DNA of 64,000 nt from Bacillota bacterium (GTDB lineage Bacteria > Bacillota > Bacilli > Paenibacillales > Paenibacillaceae): contig JAEWJS010000190.1 in the NCBI GenBank assembly GCA_023386495.1, positions 1-64,000 on the forward strand. Direction: 5' to 3'. Made by a program: the position numbers and the translations under genes. The notes under the pieces are model-generated. The model was not told where the DNA came from. It made no database searches and saw nothing but the letters and a program-made list of their open reading frames with translations. Positions 34,385 to 42,198 of this stretch are shown here, one piece after another (positions within the stretch are counted from its first letter, which is position 1; every line of letters starts with the position of its first letter).

Positions 34385-34954
34385 ATGCAGCACTCCATCG
34401 TCACTACTCTGCAGCGGTATGCATCCATACCCGATGATGAGCTGGCATACTTTCAAGAACAGCTGGTCTGGAGGTCGGTACCGAAAGGTCAGTTCCTCTT
34501 GCACAGCGGCGACGCTTGCGAAGTCGTCTATTATTGTGATCACGGCCTGTTCCGGATGTTCTATGAGAACGAGGACGGCTCCGAGCATATTAAGAGCTTC
34601 CCCATGGAAGGACAGCTATTCACGGACTATCGAGCGTTCCTAACCGCCACGCCGGCGTTCCTATCGATCCAGGCGCTGGAAGACTCCCGCTGCGCTTCGT
34701 TCAAGAAGGCAGCGGTGGAACGCTTATACGAGCGGCATGTATGCTGGCAGACGTTCGGGCGCAAGCTCGCGGAGCAGCTGTTCATCGCCAAGTCCGTCAA
34801 GGAACGGGAGCTCGCCCGGCTGTCCGCTGAGGAACGTTACCGCTTATTCCTGCAGCAGTATCCGGGACTCGAACAGCGCATTCCCCAATATCAGATTGCG
34901 GCCTTCCTCGCGATTAACCCGGTGTCGCTCAGCCGGATTCGGAGCAAGCTGTAA
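34385..34954 (+). CDS. Crp/Fnr-family transcriptional regulator
   Basis: A 189-residue protein. An N-terminal cyclic-nucleotide-binding-type beta barrel (about 20-110; G-Q-F-L-L-H-S-G-D near 37, F-P-M-E-G-Q-L-F-T-D) is followed by a dimer helix and a compact helix-turn-helix (Y-Q-I-A-A-F-L-A-I-N-P-V-S-L-S-R-I-R at the C-terminus). The glycine/arginine phosphate-cassette residues of cAMP binders are not conserved, so it may sense something else or nothing. The ATG at 34385 follows GCAGGTGG; an upstream GTG has no site. It converges on the VOC gene, 10 bp away. Confidence 0.88.
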   Translation: MQHSIVTTLQRYASIPDDELAYFQEQLVWRSVPKGQFLLHSGDACEVVYYCDHGLFRMFYENEDGSEHIKSFPMEGQLFTDYRAFLTATPAFLSIQALEDSRCASFKKAAVERLYERHVCWQTFGRKLAEQLFIAKSVKERELARLSAEERYRLFLQQYPGLEQRIPQYQIAAFLAINPVSLSRIRSKL

Positions 34955-34964
34955 CCGGTATCCC

Positions 34965-35366
34965 TTACTCGGCCCCAGTAACCGCGAACAGCGAATGAAT
35001 ATTCCCCTCCGGATCGGCAAAAAATCCCACCGTATGCCCCCATGGCATCGACTTCGGCGGCGTAATGGATTCAGCCCCTTGCGCCACGAACGCTTCGTAG
35101 CGTTCGCGAACCTCTTCCGGCGAGGCGCATTCGAAATTCAATTCGACCGCTTGGCCCCTGCGCTCTTCGATGAACGACGGATGCTGGTTCGTGTTGTCGG
35201 CCATCATCGCTCTGGAGCAGATCGCAAGCCGGATGCCGTAGTTCTCGAATTCGACGTAATGGCCCTCTTCGACGACTGTCTTCAGTCCGATCACATCCCG
35301 ATAAAAAGCAGCGAGAGCACCCACATCATCCGCCAACATCGTTATCCCCTCTAGCCGTACCTTCAT
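34965..35366 (-). CDS. VOC-superfamily (glyoxalase/bleomycin-resistance-like) protein
   Basis: A 133-residue single VOC fold made of two beta-alpha-beta3 modules: a start like L-E-G-I-T-M-L-A-D-D, a middle with A-V-E-L-N-F-E, and F-F-A-D-P-E-G-N-I-H at the end (last metal-type glutamate region). These bind metal and act on small electrophiles or sequester drugs; the substrate is unknown. ATG 35366 follows AGGAGGCAGG. A perfect TATAAT on the minus strand lies at 35404-35399. Confidence 0.87.
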   Translation of the reverse strand: MKVRLEGITMLADDVGALAAFYRDVIGLKTVVEEGHYVEFENYGIRLAICSRAMMADNTNQHPSFIEERRGQAVELNFECASPEEVRERYEAFVAQGAESITPPKSMPWGHTVGFFADPEGNIHSLFAVTGAE

Positions 35367-35398
35367 GTCAACCTGCCTCCTATTGTCCATAATGCCAA

Positions 35399-35404
35399 AT
35401 TATA
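35399..35404 (-). promoter_or_regulatory. -10 box of the VOC gene at 34965
   Basis: Perfect minus-strand TATAAT, 33 bp before the start codon; the -35 region is weak. Confidence 0.4.
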
Positions 35405-35572
35405 GCACACTGCCGGGCAAGGGAACAAGCGTTCTGTCTCATTCATTTTCCGCCGACCATACCCCATATCGTTCGTCTCGTGTTACTATTACATCGTAAT
35501 CCATTATTCTACTTATTCAGTCCTATTACCTTATGGATTCATGGGAAGGCTGTACATAACGGAGGCGATACA

Positions 35573-36673
35573 ATGGCGGACAACGCGATCATTCGGTTCG
35601 ACCGCGTCACGAAGCGCTATGACGACGGCACTACGGTATTGCGAGAGGTCAGCTTCACGATCGAACGCGGCAAGTTCTATACGCTGCTCGGCCCGTCGGG
35701 CTGCGGCAAGACGACGATTCTGCGCTTGATCGCAGGCTTCATGGAGCCGTCGGAAGGGAGCATCTACTTCGGCGGCCAGCTGATGAACAAGGTCCCGGCC
35801 AACAAGCGGCAGGTCAACACGGTATTCCAGGACTACGCGCTGTTCCCGCATCTCAATGTTTACGAGAACGTCGCCTTCGGCCTGCGGATCAAGAAGCTCG
35901 GCCGGGCGGCGATCGACGCCAAGGTGAAGGAGGCGCTCCGCTTCGTGAACTTGGAAGGCTACGAGCACCGCGACATCGCCGAGATGTCCGGCGGCCAACG
36001 GCAGCGCGTCGCGATTGCCCGCGCGATCGTGAACGAGCCGGAGGTGCTGCTGCTCGACGAACCGCTGTCCGCGCTTGATCTCAAGCTGCGGACCGAGATG
36101 CAGTACGAGCTGCGCGAGCTGCAGCGGCGCATCGGCATCACGTTCATCTTCGTCACGCATGACCAAGAAGAAGCGCTCGCCATGTCGGACGAGATCTTCG
36201 TCCTGAATGAAGGCGCGATTCAGCAGAGCGGTACGCCTACCGACATCTACGACGAGCCGATCAACCGCTTCGTCGCCGATTTCATCGGCGAATCGAACAT
36301 CGTGCCCGGCGTCATGAAGCAAGACTATCAAGTCGCGTTCGCGGGGCAGACGTTCGAATGCGTGGACGGCGGGTTCCGCCAGGGCGAGACCGTCGAGATC
36401 GTCATCCGTCCGGAGGATCTCGAGATGACCGAACCGGATAACGGCAAGCTGCGCATCCTGGTCGATTCCCAGCTGTTCCGGGGCGTGCACTACGAGATTC
36501 GCGGCCATGACGATGCCGGCAATACGTGGCTCGTGCATTCCACGCGCAAGACGGCCGTCGGCGAAGCGATCGGGCTGACGTTCGATCCGGAAGCGATCCA
36601 CGTCATGCGCTTCGGGGAGACGGAAGAGGAGTTCGACCGGCGGCTCGAAACCTATGGGGAGATCGGATCATGA
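35573..36673 (+). CDS. potA: Spermidine/putrescine ABC transporter ATPase
   Basis: A 366-residue ATPase of the polyamine importer. Walker A is G-P-S-G-C-G-K-T-T (40-48), the Q loop F-Q-D-Y-A-L-F-P-H follows, the signature is M-S-G-G-Q-R-Q-R (one change from L-S-G-G-Q), Walker B is L-L-L-D-E-P-L-S-A-L-D and the switch histidine is in V-T-H-D-Q. A TOBE domain follows from about 270. ATG 35573 has GGAGGCGATACA upstream. The four pot genes overlap one another (ATGA between A and B, 8 bp between B and C, ATGA between C and D), so this is one tight operon. Confidence 0.94.
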   Translation: MADNAIIRFDRVTKRYDDGTTVLREVSFTIERGKFYTLLGPSGCGKTTILRLIAGFMEPSEGSIYFGGQLMNKVPANKRQVNTVFQDYALFPHLNVYENVAFGLRIKKLGRAAIDAKVKEALRFVNLEGYEHRDIAEMSGGQRQRVAIARAIVNEPEVLLLDEPLSALDLKLRTEMQYELRELQRRIGITFIFVTHDQEEALAMSDEIFVLNEGAIQQSGTPTDIYDEPINRFVADFIGESNIVPGVMKQDYQVAFAGQTFECVDGGFRQGETVEIVIRPEDLEMTEPDNGKLRILVDSQLFRGVHYEIRGHDDAGNTWLVHSTRKTAVGEAIGLTFDPEAIHVMRFGETEEEFDRRLETYGEIGS

Positions 36674-37476
36674 CGAGAGCGCGCAACCTCTATCTCATCC
36701 CTTACGTTGCTTGGATCGGACTGTTCGTCATCGCGCCGATCGCGCTGATCGCGTACTATTCGTTCTTCGACGTCGAGGGCCAATGGACGCTGGACAATTA
36801 CGTGAAGTTCTTCACGCCGATCTACATGCGCATGACGCTCAGCTCGTTCTGGTACGCCTTCCTCATTACGGCGTTCTCGCTGCTCGTCGCCTATCCGACG
36901 GCGCTGCTCTTGACGCAGCTGAAGCATAAGCAGCTGTGGCTTCTGCTCATCATTCTGCCGAGCTGGGTCAACTTGCTGCTGAAGGCCTATGCCTTCATCG
37001 GCTTGTTCGGCACGCACGGCCTCGTGAACGCGGTATTCGAATCGACCGGCATCGGAAATCGGCAGCTGCTGTTCACGGACTTCAGCTTCGTCTTCGTGTC
37101 CGTGTACATTTTCATCCCGTTCATGATCCTGCCGATCTTCAACGCGCTCGAGAAGCTGAACCCGTCGTTCATCGACGCCTCCCGCGATCTCGGGGCATCG
37201 CCGTGGACGACGTTCCGGCGGATCATCTTCCCGCTGACGCTGGACGGCGTGAAGTCCGGCTGCCAGGCCGTCTTCATCCCTGCGTTGTCCCTGTTCATGA
37301 TCACCAGGCTGATCGCAGGCAATCGGGTCATTACGCTCGGCACGGCGATCGAGCAGCATTTTCTCGTGACGCAGAACTGGGGCATGGGCGCGACGATCGC
37401 CGTCTTCCTCATTATTGCGATGGCTGCGATCATGCTGTTAACGGGCGGCCGGAAGCGGGGTGTTCTGCGTGGCTAG
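36670..37476 (+). CDS. potB: Spermidine/putrescine ABC transporter permease
   Basis: A 268-residue permease with six predicted membrane helices and the coupling loop D-A-S-R-D-L-G-A-S-P-W-T-T-F (about 173-186). It opens M-T-R-A-R-N-L-Y-L-I-P-Y as is usual for PotB. The ATG at 36670 overlaps the potA stop by four bases. Confidence 0.94.
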   Translation: MTRARNLYLIPYVAWIGLFVIAPIALIAYYSFFDVEGQWTLDNYVKFFTPIYMRMTLSSFWYAFLITAFSLLVAYPTALLLTQLKHKQLWLLLIILPSWVNLLLKAYAFIGLFGTHGLVNAVFESTGIGNRQLLFTDFSFVFVSVYIFIPFMILPIFNALEKLNPSFIDASRDLGASPWTTFRRIIFPLTLDGVKSGCQAVFIPALSLFMITRLIAGNRVITLGTAIEQHFLVTQNWGMGATIAVFLIIAMAAIMLLTGGRKRGVLRG

Positions 37477-38272
37477 AAGCTGGAAATGGTCGAATCTGTA
37501 CCTGATCGCCGTCTTCGCGGTGCTGTATGCCCCGATCGCGTACCTCATCTTCTACTCCTTCAACAGCGGCGGCACGATGAGCGGCTTCGAAGGGTTCACG
37601 CTCGATTGGTACAAGGAAGTATTGCAGGACACGCGGCTGCTCATTATCGTGCTGAACACGGCCGTCATCGCGCTGCTCTCCGCGCTGGTGTCCACCGTGC
37701 TCGGGATTATCGGCGCCTTGGCAATCTACGAGGTGAAGCGGCGAAGCCGCAAAAGCGCCCTGCTCACCCTCAACAACGTGCTCGTCGTCAGCCCGGACGT
37801 CATCATCGGCGCATCGTTCCTGATCCTGTTCACGATGGTCGGCGTCCAGCTCGGCTTCGTGTCGGTGCTGCTGTCGCATATCGCGTTCAGCGTCCCGATC
37901 GTCGTCATCATGGCGCTGCCGAAGCTGCAGGAGATGAAGCCCAGCCTGCTCGACGCGGCCCGCGATCTCGGCGCCAGCAGGTGGAACGTGCTGACCAAGG
38001 TCATTCTGCCTTACATGAAGCCGGGCATCTTCGCGGGGTTCTTCATGGCGCTGACCTACTCGCTCGACGACTTCGCCGTCACGTTCTTCGTGACGGGCAA
38101 CGGCTTTTCGACCTTGTCGGTCGAGATCTACTCCCGGGCAAGGCAGGGCGTGTCGCTGTCCATTAACGCGCTGTCGACGTTATTGTTCCTGTTCACCGTC
38201 CTGCTCGTCATCGGCTACTACTACATGAACCGCCGCAATGCGCGGGCGGCCGAAAGCGGGGATGCACGATGA
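37469..38272 (+). CDS. potC: Spermidine/putrescine ABC transporter permease
   Basis: A 267-residue permease with six predicted helices and the loop D-A-A-R-D-L-G-A-S-R-W-N-V-L. The start is the GTG at 37469, eight bases after GCGGGG and eight bases inside potB. An in-frame GTG at 37460 abuts the ribosome site and is unlikely to be used. It pairs with PotB to form the membrane channel. Confidence 0.92.
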   Translation: MARSWKWSNLYLIAVFAVLYAPIAYLIFYSFNSGGTMSGFEGFTLDWYKEVLQDTRLLIIVLNTAVIALLSALVSTVLGIIGALAIYEVKRRSRKSALLTLNNVLVVSPDVIIGASFLILFTMVGVQLGFVSVLLSHIAFSVPIVVIMALPKLQEMKPSLLDAARDLGASRWNVLTKVILPYMKPGIFAGFFMALTYSLDDFAVTFFVTGNGFSTLSVEIYSRARQGVSLSINALSTLLFLFTVLLVIGYYYMNRRNARAAESGDAR

Positions 38273-39339
38273 AGCAATTGGTTCGATTGTTCGCGCTCGT
38301 GCTCATCGCCGCGATCGGCATGATGATCTGGACGCGCTACTTGAATGAGAGCGAGGGGTATTCCGGCGGCAATACGCTGACGGTGTACAATTGGGGCGAT
38401 TACATCGACCCGGAGCTGCTCGAGGAATTCGAGGCGGAGACCGGCATCACCGTCATCTACCAGACGTTCGATTCCAACGAGGCGATGATGACGAAAATCT
38501 CGCAGGGCGGCGTCACGTTCGACGTGGCCGTCCCTTCCGAATACGCGGTCGCCCGCATGCAGGAGGACGGCCTGCTGCTGCCCCTGGATCATAGCAAGCT
38601 GCCGAATATGCGGCATCTGGACCCGCAGTTCATGGGGCTAAGCTTCGATCCGGACAATGCTTACTCCGTTCCGTACTTCTGGGGAACGGTCGGCATCGTC
38701 TACCACCCGGAGCTCGTCGACCAAGCGCCGTCGCGCTGGAATGACCTCTGGGATCCGGGCTTCAAGAATAACATCCTGCTGCTGGACGGCGCGCGGGAAA
38801 TTATCGGCATGGGGCTGAACAGCCTCCATTACTCGCTGAACGACACGGATGAAGCGCATCTCCAGGAGACGCTGGCGAAGCTGCGGACGCTGACGCCGAA
38901 CGTGAAGGCGATCGTCGGCGACGAGATCAAGATGTTGATGGCGAATGAAGAAGCGGCCGCAGCCGTTGTCTGGTCGGGCGACGCGGCGGAGATCATGGCG
39001 GAGAACGAGGCGCTCGATTACGTCGTGCCGGAGGAAGGCTCGAATGTCTGGTTCGACACGATGGTCATCCCGACGACGGCGCGCAACGTCGAAGGCGCGC
39101 ATCAGTTCATCGACTTCATGCTCGACCCCGAGATCGCGGCGCGCAACACCGAATACGTCGGCTACTCGACGCCGAACGCCGCAGCGCTGGAGCTGCTGTC
39201 CGAGGAGATTACGGGCGACGAGCGATTCTATCCGAGCGAGGAGCTGACCGCCAAGCTGGAAGTGTACGAGAACCTGGGCAAGCCGATGCTCGCCCGCTAC
39301 AACGATCTGTTTCTCGAATTCAAGATGCATGCGAAGTAA
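38269..39339 (+). CDS. potD: Spermidine/putrescine-binding protein
   Basis: A 356-residue periplasmic-binding-fold protein. The mature part opens L-T-V-Y-N-W-G-D-Y-I-D (polyamine-binding W and acid), with V-A-V-P-S-E-Y-A-V, P-Y-F-W-G-T-V-G-I and V-W-S-G-D-A-A typical of PotD. The N-terminal hydrophobic stretch (about 5-21) has no cysteine, so this is not a lipoprotein as Gram-positive PotD usually is; it is either anchored by an uncleaved segment or secreted. It overlaps potC by ATGA. Confidence 0.93.
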   Translation: MKQLVRLFALVLIAAIGMMIWTRYLNESEGYSGGNTLTVYNWGDYIDPELLEEFEAETGITVIYQTFDSNEAMMTKISQGGVTFDVAVPSEYAVARMQEDGLLLPLDHSKLPNMRHLDPQFMGLSFDPDNAYSVPYFWGTVGIVYHPELVDQAPSRWNDLWDPGFKNNILLLDGAREIIGMGLNSLHYSLNDTDEAHLQETLAKLRTLTPNVKAIVGDEIKMLMANEEAAAAVVWSGDAAEIMAENEALDYVVPEEGSNVWFDTMVIPTTARNVEGAHQFIDFMLDPEIAARNTEYVGYSTPNAAALELLSEEITGDERFYPSEELTAKLEVYENLGKPMLARYNDLFLEFKMHAK

Positions 39340-39393
39340 TCGACAGAGCGGACATCGGGCAGATGAAGATAATGAAGCGGAGCTGAGAGTGGC

Positions 39394-39978
39394 ATGGGCA
39401 GACTGATCTTTTTCGTTGGGGCCGCTGGGGCCGGGAAGACTACCCTTGCCCGGGCGGTCGCCGCCAAGCGCGGCGCAGCCTTGTTCGACATGGATACCTT
39501 GCTGCGGCCCGCGGCCGAGGCGCTCATGACGCAGGCCGGTCTCGATCCGTCCGATCGGGATTCCGCCGCGTACAAGACGCTGTGCCGCGATCTGGGCTAC
39601 CGGATCACGATGGACGCCGCGCTCGAGAACGTCGCGATCGGCAACGATGCCTTCGTTATCGGACCGTTCACGAAGGAGCTCGCCGACCCCGGCTGGATCG
39701 TTGCGCAGCTGACCCGTCTTGGCGATGCGGCGAGCGAGGTCGACACGCGGGTCGTCGTAGTCCGCTTGCGGGACGAGGATGCTTATCGGGAGCGAATCCG
39801 GGAACGCGGCTCGGAGCTGGACCGCTGGAAGCTGGCGAATTGGAGCGAATTCAGCAAGTCGCTTGCGCTCAGACAGCCGAAGTGGGACTTGCCTGAGGGG
39901 AGCATCCTCTACATCGACAATACCGTATCGTCCGTACAAGATAACCTCGACCGCATCGAGCGGTTTATCTATGCGTGA
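39394..39978 (+). CDS. P-loop kinase (shikimate/gluconate kinase-like)
   Basis: A 194-residue P-loop NTPase. Walker A is G-A-A-G-A-G-K-T-T (9-17), D-M-D-T-L near 32 is the acidic acceptor site of small-molecule kinases, and V-V-R-L-R-D-E-D-A-Y-R-E-R-I-R-E-R is an arginine-rich lid helix. The fold fits AAA_33/zeta-toxin-like or shikimate-type kinases; the substrate is unknown. It lies 54 bp after potD and just before a terminator, so it is probably the last gene of the pot transcript. Confidence 0.75.
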   Translation: MGRLIFFVGAAGAGKTTLARAVAAKRGAALFDMDTLLRPAAEALMTQAGLDPSDRDSAAYKTLCRDLGYRITMDAALENVAIGNDAFVIGPFTKELADPGWIVAQLTRLGDAASEVDTRVVVVRLRDEDAYRERIRERGSELDRWKLANWSEFSKSLALRQPKWDLPEGSILYIDNTVSSVQDNLDRIERFIYA

Positions 39979-39987
39979 ACACCAGCA

Positions 39988-40025
39988 GCCGGGTCGTCCC
40001 ACTATATGGGGCGACCCGGCTTTTT
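39988..40025 (+). terminator. Intrinsic terminator after the pot operon
   Basis: A 12-bp stem (CCGGGTCGTCCC with GGGGCGACCCGG, one G-T pair), loop of seven, then CTTTTTATTC. Confidence 0.92.
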
Positions 40026-40698
40026 ATTCTCCCCCTACTCCTGATAAGACTACTACTGTCGGATAATCAATAACCTCACCATCATGGGTTTGATACTTTA
40101 GCCCCTTGAGTCCTTTGTCCAGTTCCTCCGCCTTCATTTCACTTCCATAAGTATATTTATCGTACTCAACATCGTTGATAAGCCATTTATCGCCATGCTT
40201 CTCCAATGCATATCGCTTCGTGGTTGCGGTGAACGGTTGATTGTTCAACTCTTTCTTCTCAATCGTATATATCTGTACTTGATTGGATTGATTCCCTGCA
40301 TACACATCCGAGATCCGCACGGTTGCACTAATTTTATCCATACCCATTCCGCGAATGATATTCAGCATATGCTCTTTATGCTTGTCGTACTCCTCTTGCG
40401 GCATATTCGCCAGGTCATCTCGGGTATACGTTTCATTATCATAGCCGAACACAATCTCACCGCTCATCGATGCCCGGTATTCTTCGCTTACGATTTCATT
40501 TACAGCTTCATGATATTGTTTATATGGCTTGTTAAAGTAAACCAGATCATATTCATTCTCTTCAACGGTCATCACAGCATCTACGATCTGCTGTTTCTCC
40601 GAAAGTCCCCTTTGCGAATCAGAGGTACACGCCGTTAACATGACAGCAAACAAAACAAACCATCCATATAAAAGACGTTTCGAACGACTTATTCTCAT
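40024..40698 (-). CDS. Putative lipoprotein
   Basis: A 224-residue lipoprotein: signal peptide with lipobox L-T-A-C (Cys24), then a soluble domain of mixed strands and helices (T-V-E-E-N-E-Y-D-L-V-Y, K-R-Y-A-L-E-K-H-G-D-K-W-L-I-N-D-V near the end), reminiscent of NTF2-like/DUF4878-type folds. Not recognised further. It is clearly poorer in G+C than its neighbours, which hints at later acquisition. ATG 40698 follows GGGAGGA. It converges with the pot operon, ending at its terminator. Confidence 0.75.
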   Translation of the reverse strand: MRISRSKRLLYGWFVLFAVMLTACTSDSQRGLSEKQQIVDAVMTVEENEYDLVYFNKPYKQYHEAVNEIVSEEYRASMSGEIVFGYDNETYTRDDLANMPQEEYDKHKEHMLNIIRGMGMDKISATVRISDVYAGNQSNQVQIYTIEKKELNNQPFTATTKRYALEKHGDKWLINDVEYDKYTYGSEMKAEELDKGLKGLKYQTHDGEVIDYPTVVVLSGVGGE

Positions 40699-40741
40699 CC
40701 TCTCAATCCTCCCGACCGCCATATTTCAATACGCAGCTCTG

Positions 40742-40775
40742 AATAGGTGACACGCTAGCTGTCACCTATTATAGC
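40742..40775 (+). promoter_or_regulatory. Perfect 11-bp inverted repeat within a promoter
   Basis: AATAGGTGACA-cgctagc-TGTCACCTATT (40742-40770). The left arm contains a -35-like GTGACA (40747-40752), and 17 bp further is TATAGC (40770-40775). The operator therefore fills the spacer of the promoter for the VOC gene at 40812, and by symmetry could also act on the divergent lipoprotein gene. Confidence 0.65.
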
Positions 40776-40811
40776 TTAAGATAGAGCTATCACAAGAAGG
40801 AGGATACATTC

Positions 40812-41273
40812 ATGTCCGTAATTGCTTATATCAACTTTGACGGGAACGCGGAACAAGCCATTGACTTTTATGCGGAGGTTTTTCAAGCGAGCAGCGTGAA
40901 GAAAGCCAAATTCGGCGATCTGCCGCAAGACCCGAACTACCCCCTGCCGGATCATGAGCGCGCGATGATTATGGAATCTTCGATCGAATTCGCCGGCGGC
41001 AAAATCATGCTGTCCGATATATTGCCTTCCATGAAGGGCGTAACAGGCGAGCTGGTCAAGGGGAATAATGTCCTGATCAGCATCGTGATCGACGATAAGC
41101 AGGCGCTGGCCGATTATTTCGCTAAGCTCGCGGTCGGCGGCTACGTGATTATGCCCTTGTCGGAAACGCCTTGGTCCTCATGCTTCGGCATGCTGGTGGA
41201 CCAATTCGGAATCGGCTGGAAGTTCAATCGCGACGCCGATCGGTTCCTTGATCGCATGATAGCAAGCAAATAA
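40812..41273 (+). CDS. PhnB-like VOC-family protein
   Basis: A 153-residue protein of the PhnB/DUF-glyoxalase branch of the VOC fold: Y-I-N-F-D-G-N-A-E-Q-A-I-D-F-Y near the start, a long loop, and W-S-S-C-F-G-M-L-V-D-Q-F-G-I-G-W at the end. PhnB-like proteins are often poorly characterised and co-expressed with resistance regulators. AAGGAGGATACATTC precedes ATG 40812. Its promoter holds a perfect inverted repeat, and a terminator follows at 41294. Confidence 0.88.
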   Translation: MSVIAYINFDGNAEQAIDFYAEVFQASSVKKAKFGDLPQDPNYPLPDHERAMIMESSIEFAGGKIMLSDILPSMKGVTGELVKGNNVLISIVIDDKQALADYFAKLAVGGYVIMPLSETPWSSCFGMLVDQFGIGWKFNRDADRFLDRMIASK

Positions 41274-41293
41274 GCAGCAATTGCGCGAGAGAT

Positions 41294-41326
41294 AGACCGC
41301 TGACCTTACAATAAGGCGGTCTTTTT
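41294..41326 (+). terminator. Intrinsic terminator after VOC gene
   Basis: AGACCG/CGGTCT outer stem with inner CCTTA-caa-TAAGG hairpin, then TTTTT. Confidence 0.8.
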
Positions 41327-41334
41327 CGCTATAA

Positions 41335-41396
41335 TTAGCTATGTTTTATTGACTTATTAGCTAACTTTATGGCATAATTCATATTAAATTAGCTAA
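41335..41396 (+). promoter_or_regulatory. Promoter with three TTAGCTAA boxes for the Phd-Uma2 fusion gene
   Basis: -35 TTGACT (41349-41354), 18-bp spacer, -10 CATAAT (41373-41378). The 8-bp palindrome TTAGCTAA occurs at 41357-41364 and 41389-41396, with a one-mismatch copy TTAGCTAT at 41335-41342. The first box is upstream, the second between -35 and -10, the third near the start site, so a repressor would blanket the promoter. Phd/YefM proteins bind such short palindromes. Confidence 0.7.
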
Positions 41397-41412
41397 TGCG
41401 AGGAGGCTTCTT

Positions 41413-42132
41413 ATGCGGGTAGCTTCTACGGATATGCAGAACAATTTCGGCAAATACCTGAAGTTCGCCGTGGCTGGCGAGGAAATCATCGTCATGCGAA
41501 ACGGCAAGGACATCGCAACGTTGACCGCCATTATGCCCGATACCGTGCAGGAGCAGCAAGCGTCCTATTCCGTAACCGACGATTGGGTGACCTATGAGGA
41601 TTTTCTCGAGCTTACGGAGGAATCGGAGCAGCATCTAGAATTGATCGACGGCGTTGTCTACAATCTTGCAGCTCCATCTTACAAGCACCAGAAGGCCGTA
41701 CAGGAAATCCAGGGGAGCTTCTACATTTGGTTCAAGGGGAAGGACTGCGTCCCGCTCACGTCCCCCTTCGACATTACGCTGCCGAAGTCGGCGGATAATA
41801 TCTGCGTCGTGCAGCCGGACGTCTTCGTGATCTGCGACAGGCACAACTTGAACGACAAGGGCAAGTATCTCGGCACGCCGGCACTCGTCGTCGAAGTGTT
41901 GTCTCCTTCCACGCGGAGCAAGGATATCATCAAGAAGCTGGAACTGTACAAGTCGTGCGGCGTGAAGGAATATTGGATCGTCGATCCCATCCATGAACAA
42001 GTACATGTCTACCTGTTCGATGATGGGGGCATTGCCGATTCGATCACGTACACCCGTAAGGCGGATCCCGTCGTCCCCAGCTTCTCTTTCGAGGGCCTAA
42101 CGGTGAATCTGCACGATATGTTCGAGCTCTAG
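41413..42132 (+). CDS. Phd/YefM antitoxin-like domain fused to Uma2 endonuclease domain
   Basis: A 239-residue fusion. Residues 1-42 (M-R-V-A-S-T-D-M-Q-N-N-F-G-K-Y-L, then G-E-E-I-I-V-M-R-N-G-K and I-A-T-L) match the DNA-binding fold of Phd/YefM antitoxins. Residues about 57-239 are a Uma2/DUF820 PD-(D/E)XK nuclease-like domain: L-E-L-I-D-G (E76), H92, Q-P-D-V (D136), V-V-E-V-L-S-P-S-T (E161), K-L-E-L-Y-K then G-V-K-E-Y-W-I-V-D-P. ATG 41413 follows AGGAGG. The three TTAGCTAA boxes in its promoter suggest that the N-terminal domain represses its own gene. The role of Uma2 proteins is not settled. Confidence 0.85.
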   Translation: MRVASTDMQNNFGKYLKFAVAGEEIIVMRNGKDIATLTAIMPDTVQEQQASYSVTDDWVTYEDFLELTEESEQHLELIDGVVYNLAAPSYKHQKAVQEIQGSFYIWFKGKDCVPLTSPFDITLPKSADNICVVQPDVFVICDRHNLNDKGKYLGTPALVVEVLSPSTRSKDIIKKLELYKSCGVKEYWIVDPIHEQVHVYLFDDGGIADSITYTRKADPVVPSFSFEGLTVNLHDMFEL

Positions 42133-42159
42133 TAGGCGTAGGCGTCATAACGAACAAGA

Positions 42160-42198
42160 CCGGGAACGCTCCTATGAACGATTCCCGGCCTCTTCTTA
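42160..42198 (+). terminator. Probable terminator after the Phd-Uma2 gene
   Basis: CCGGGAA/TTCCCGG stem followed by a pyrimidine run (CCTCTTCTT); it also borders the opposing gene end at 42196. Confidence 0.55.

Noticed and set aside
35405..35572. Riboswitch before potABCD
   Set aside because: I looked for a structured leader or known aptamer motifs in the 168 bp before the operon and found none.
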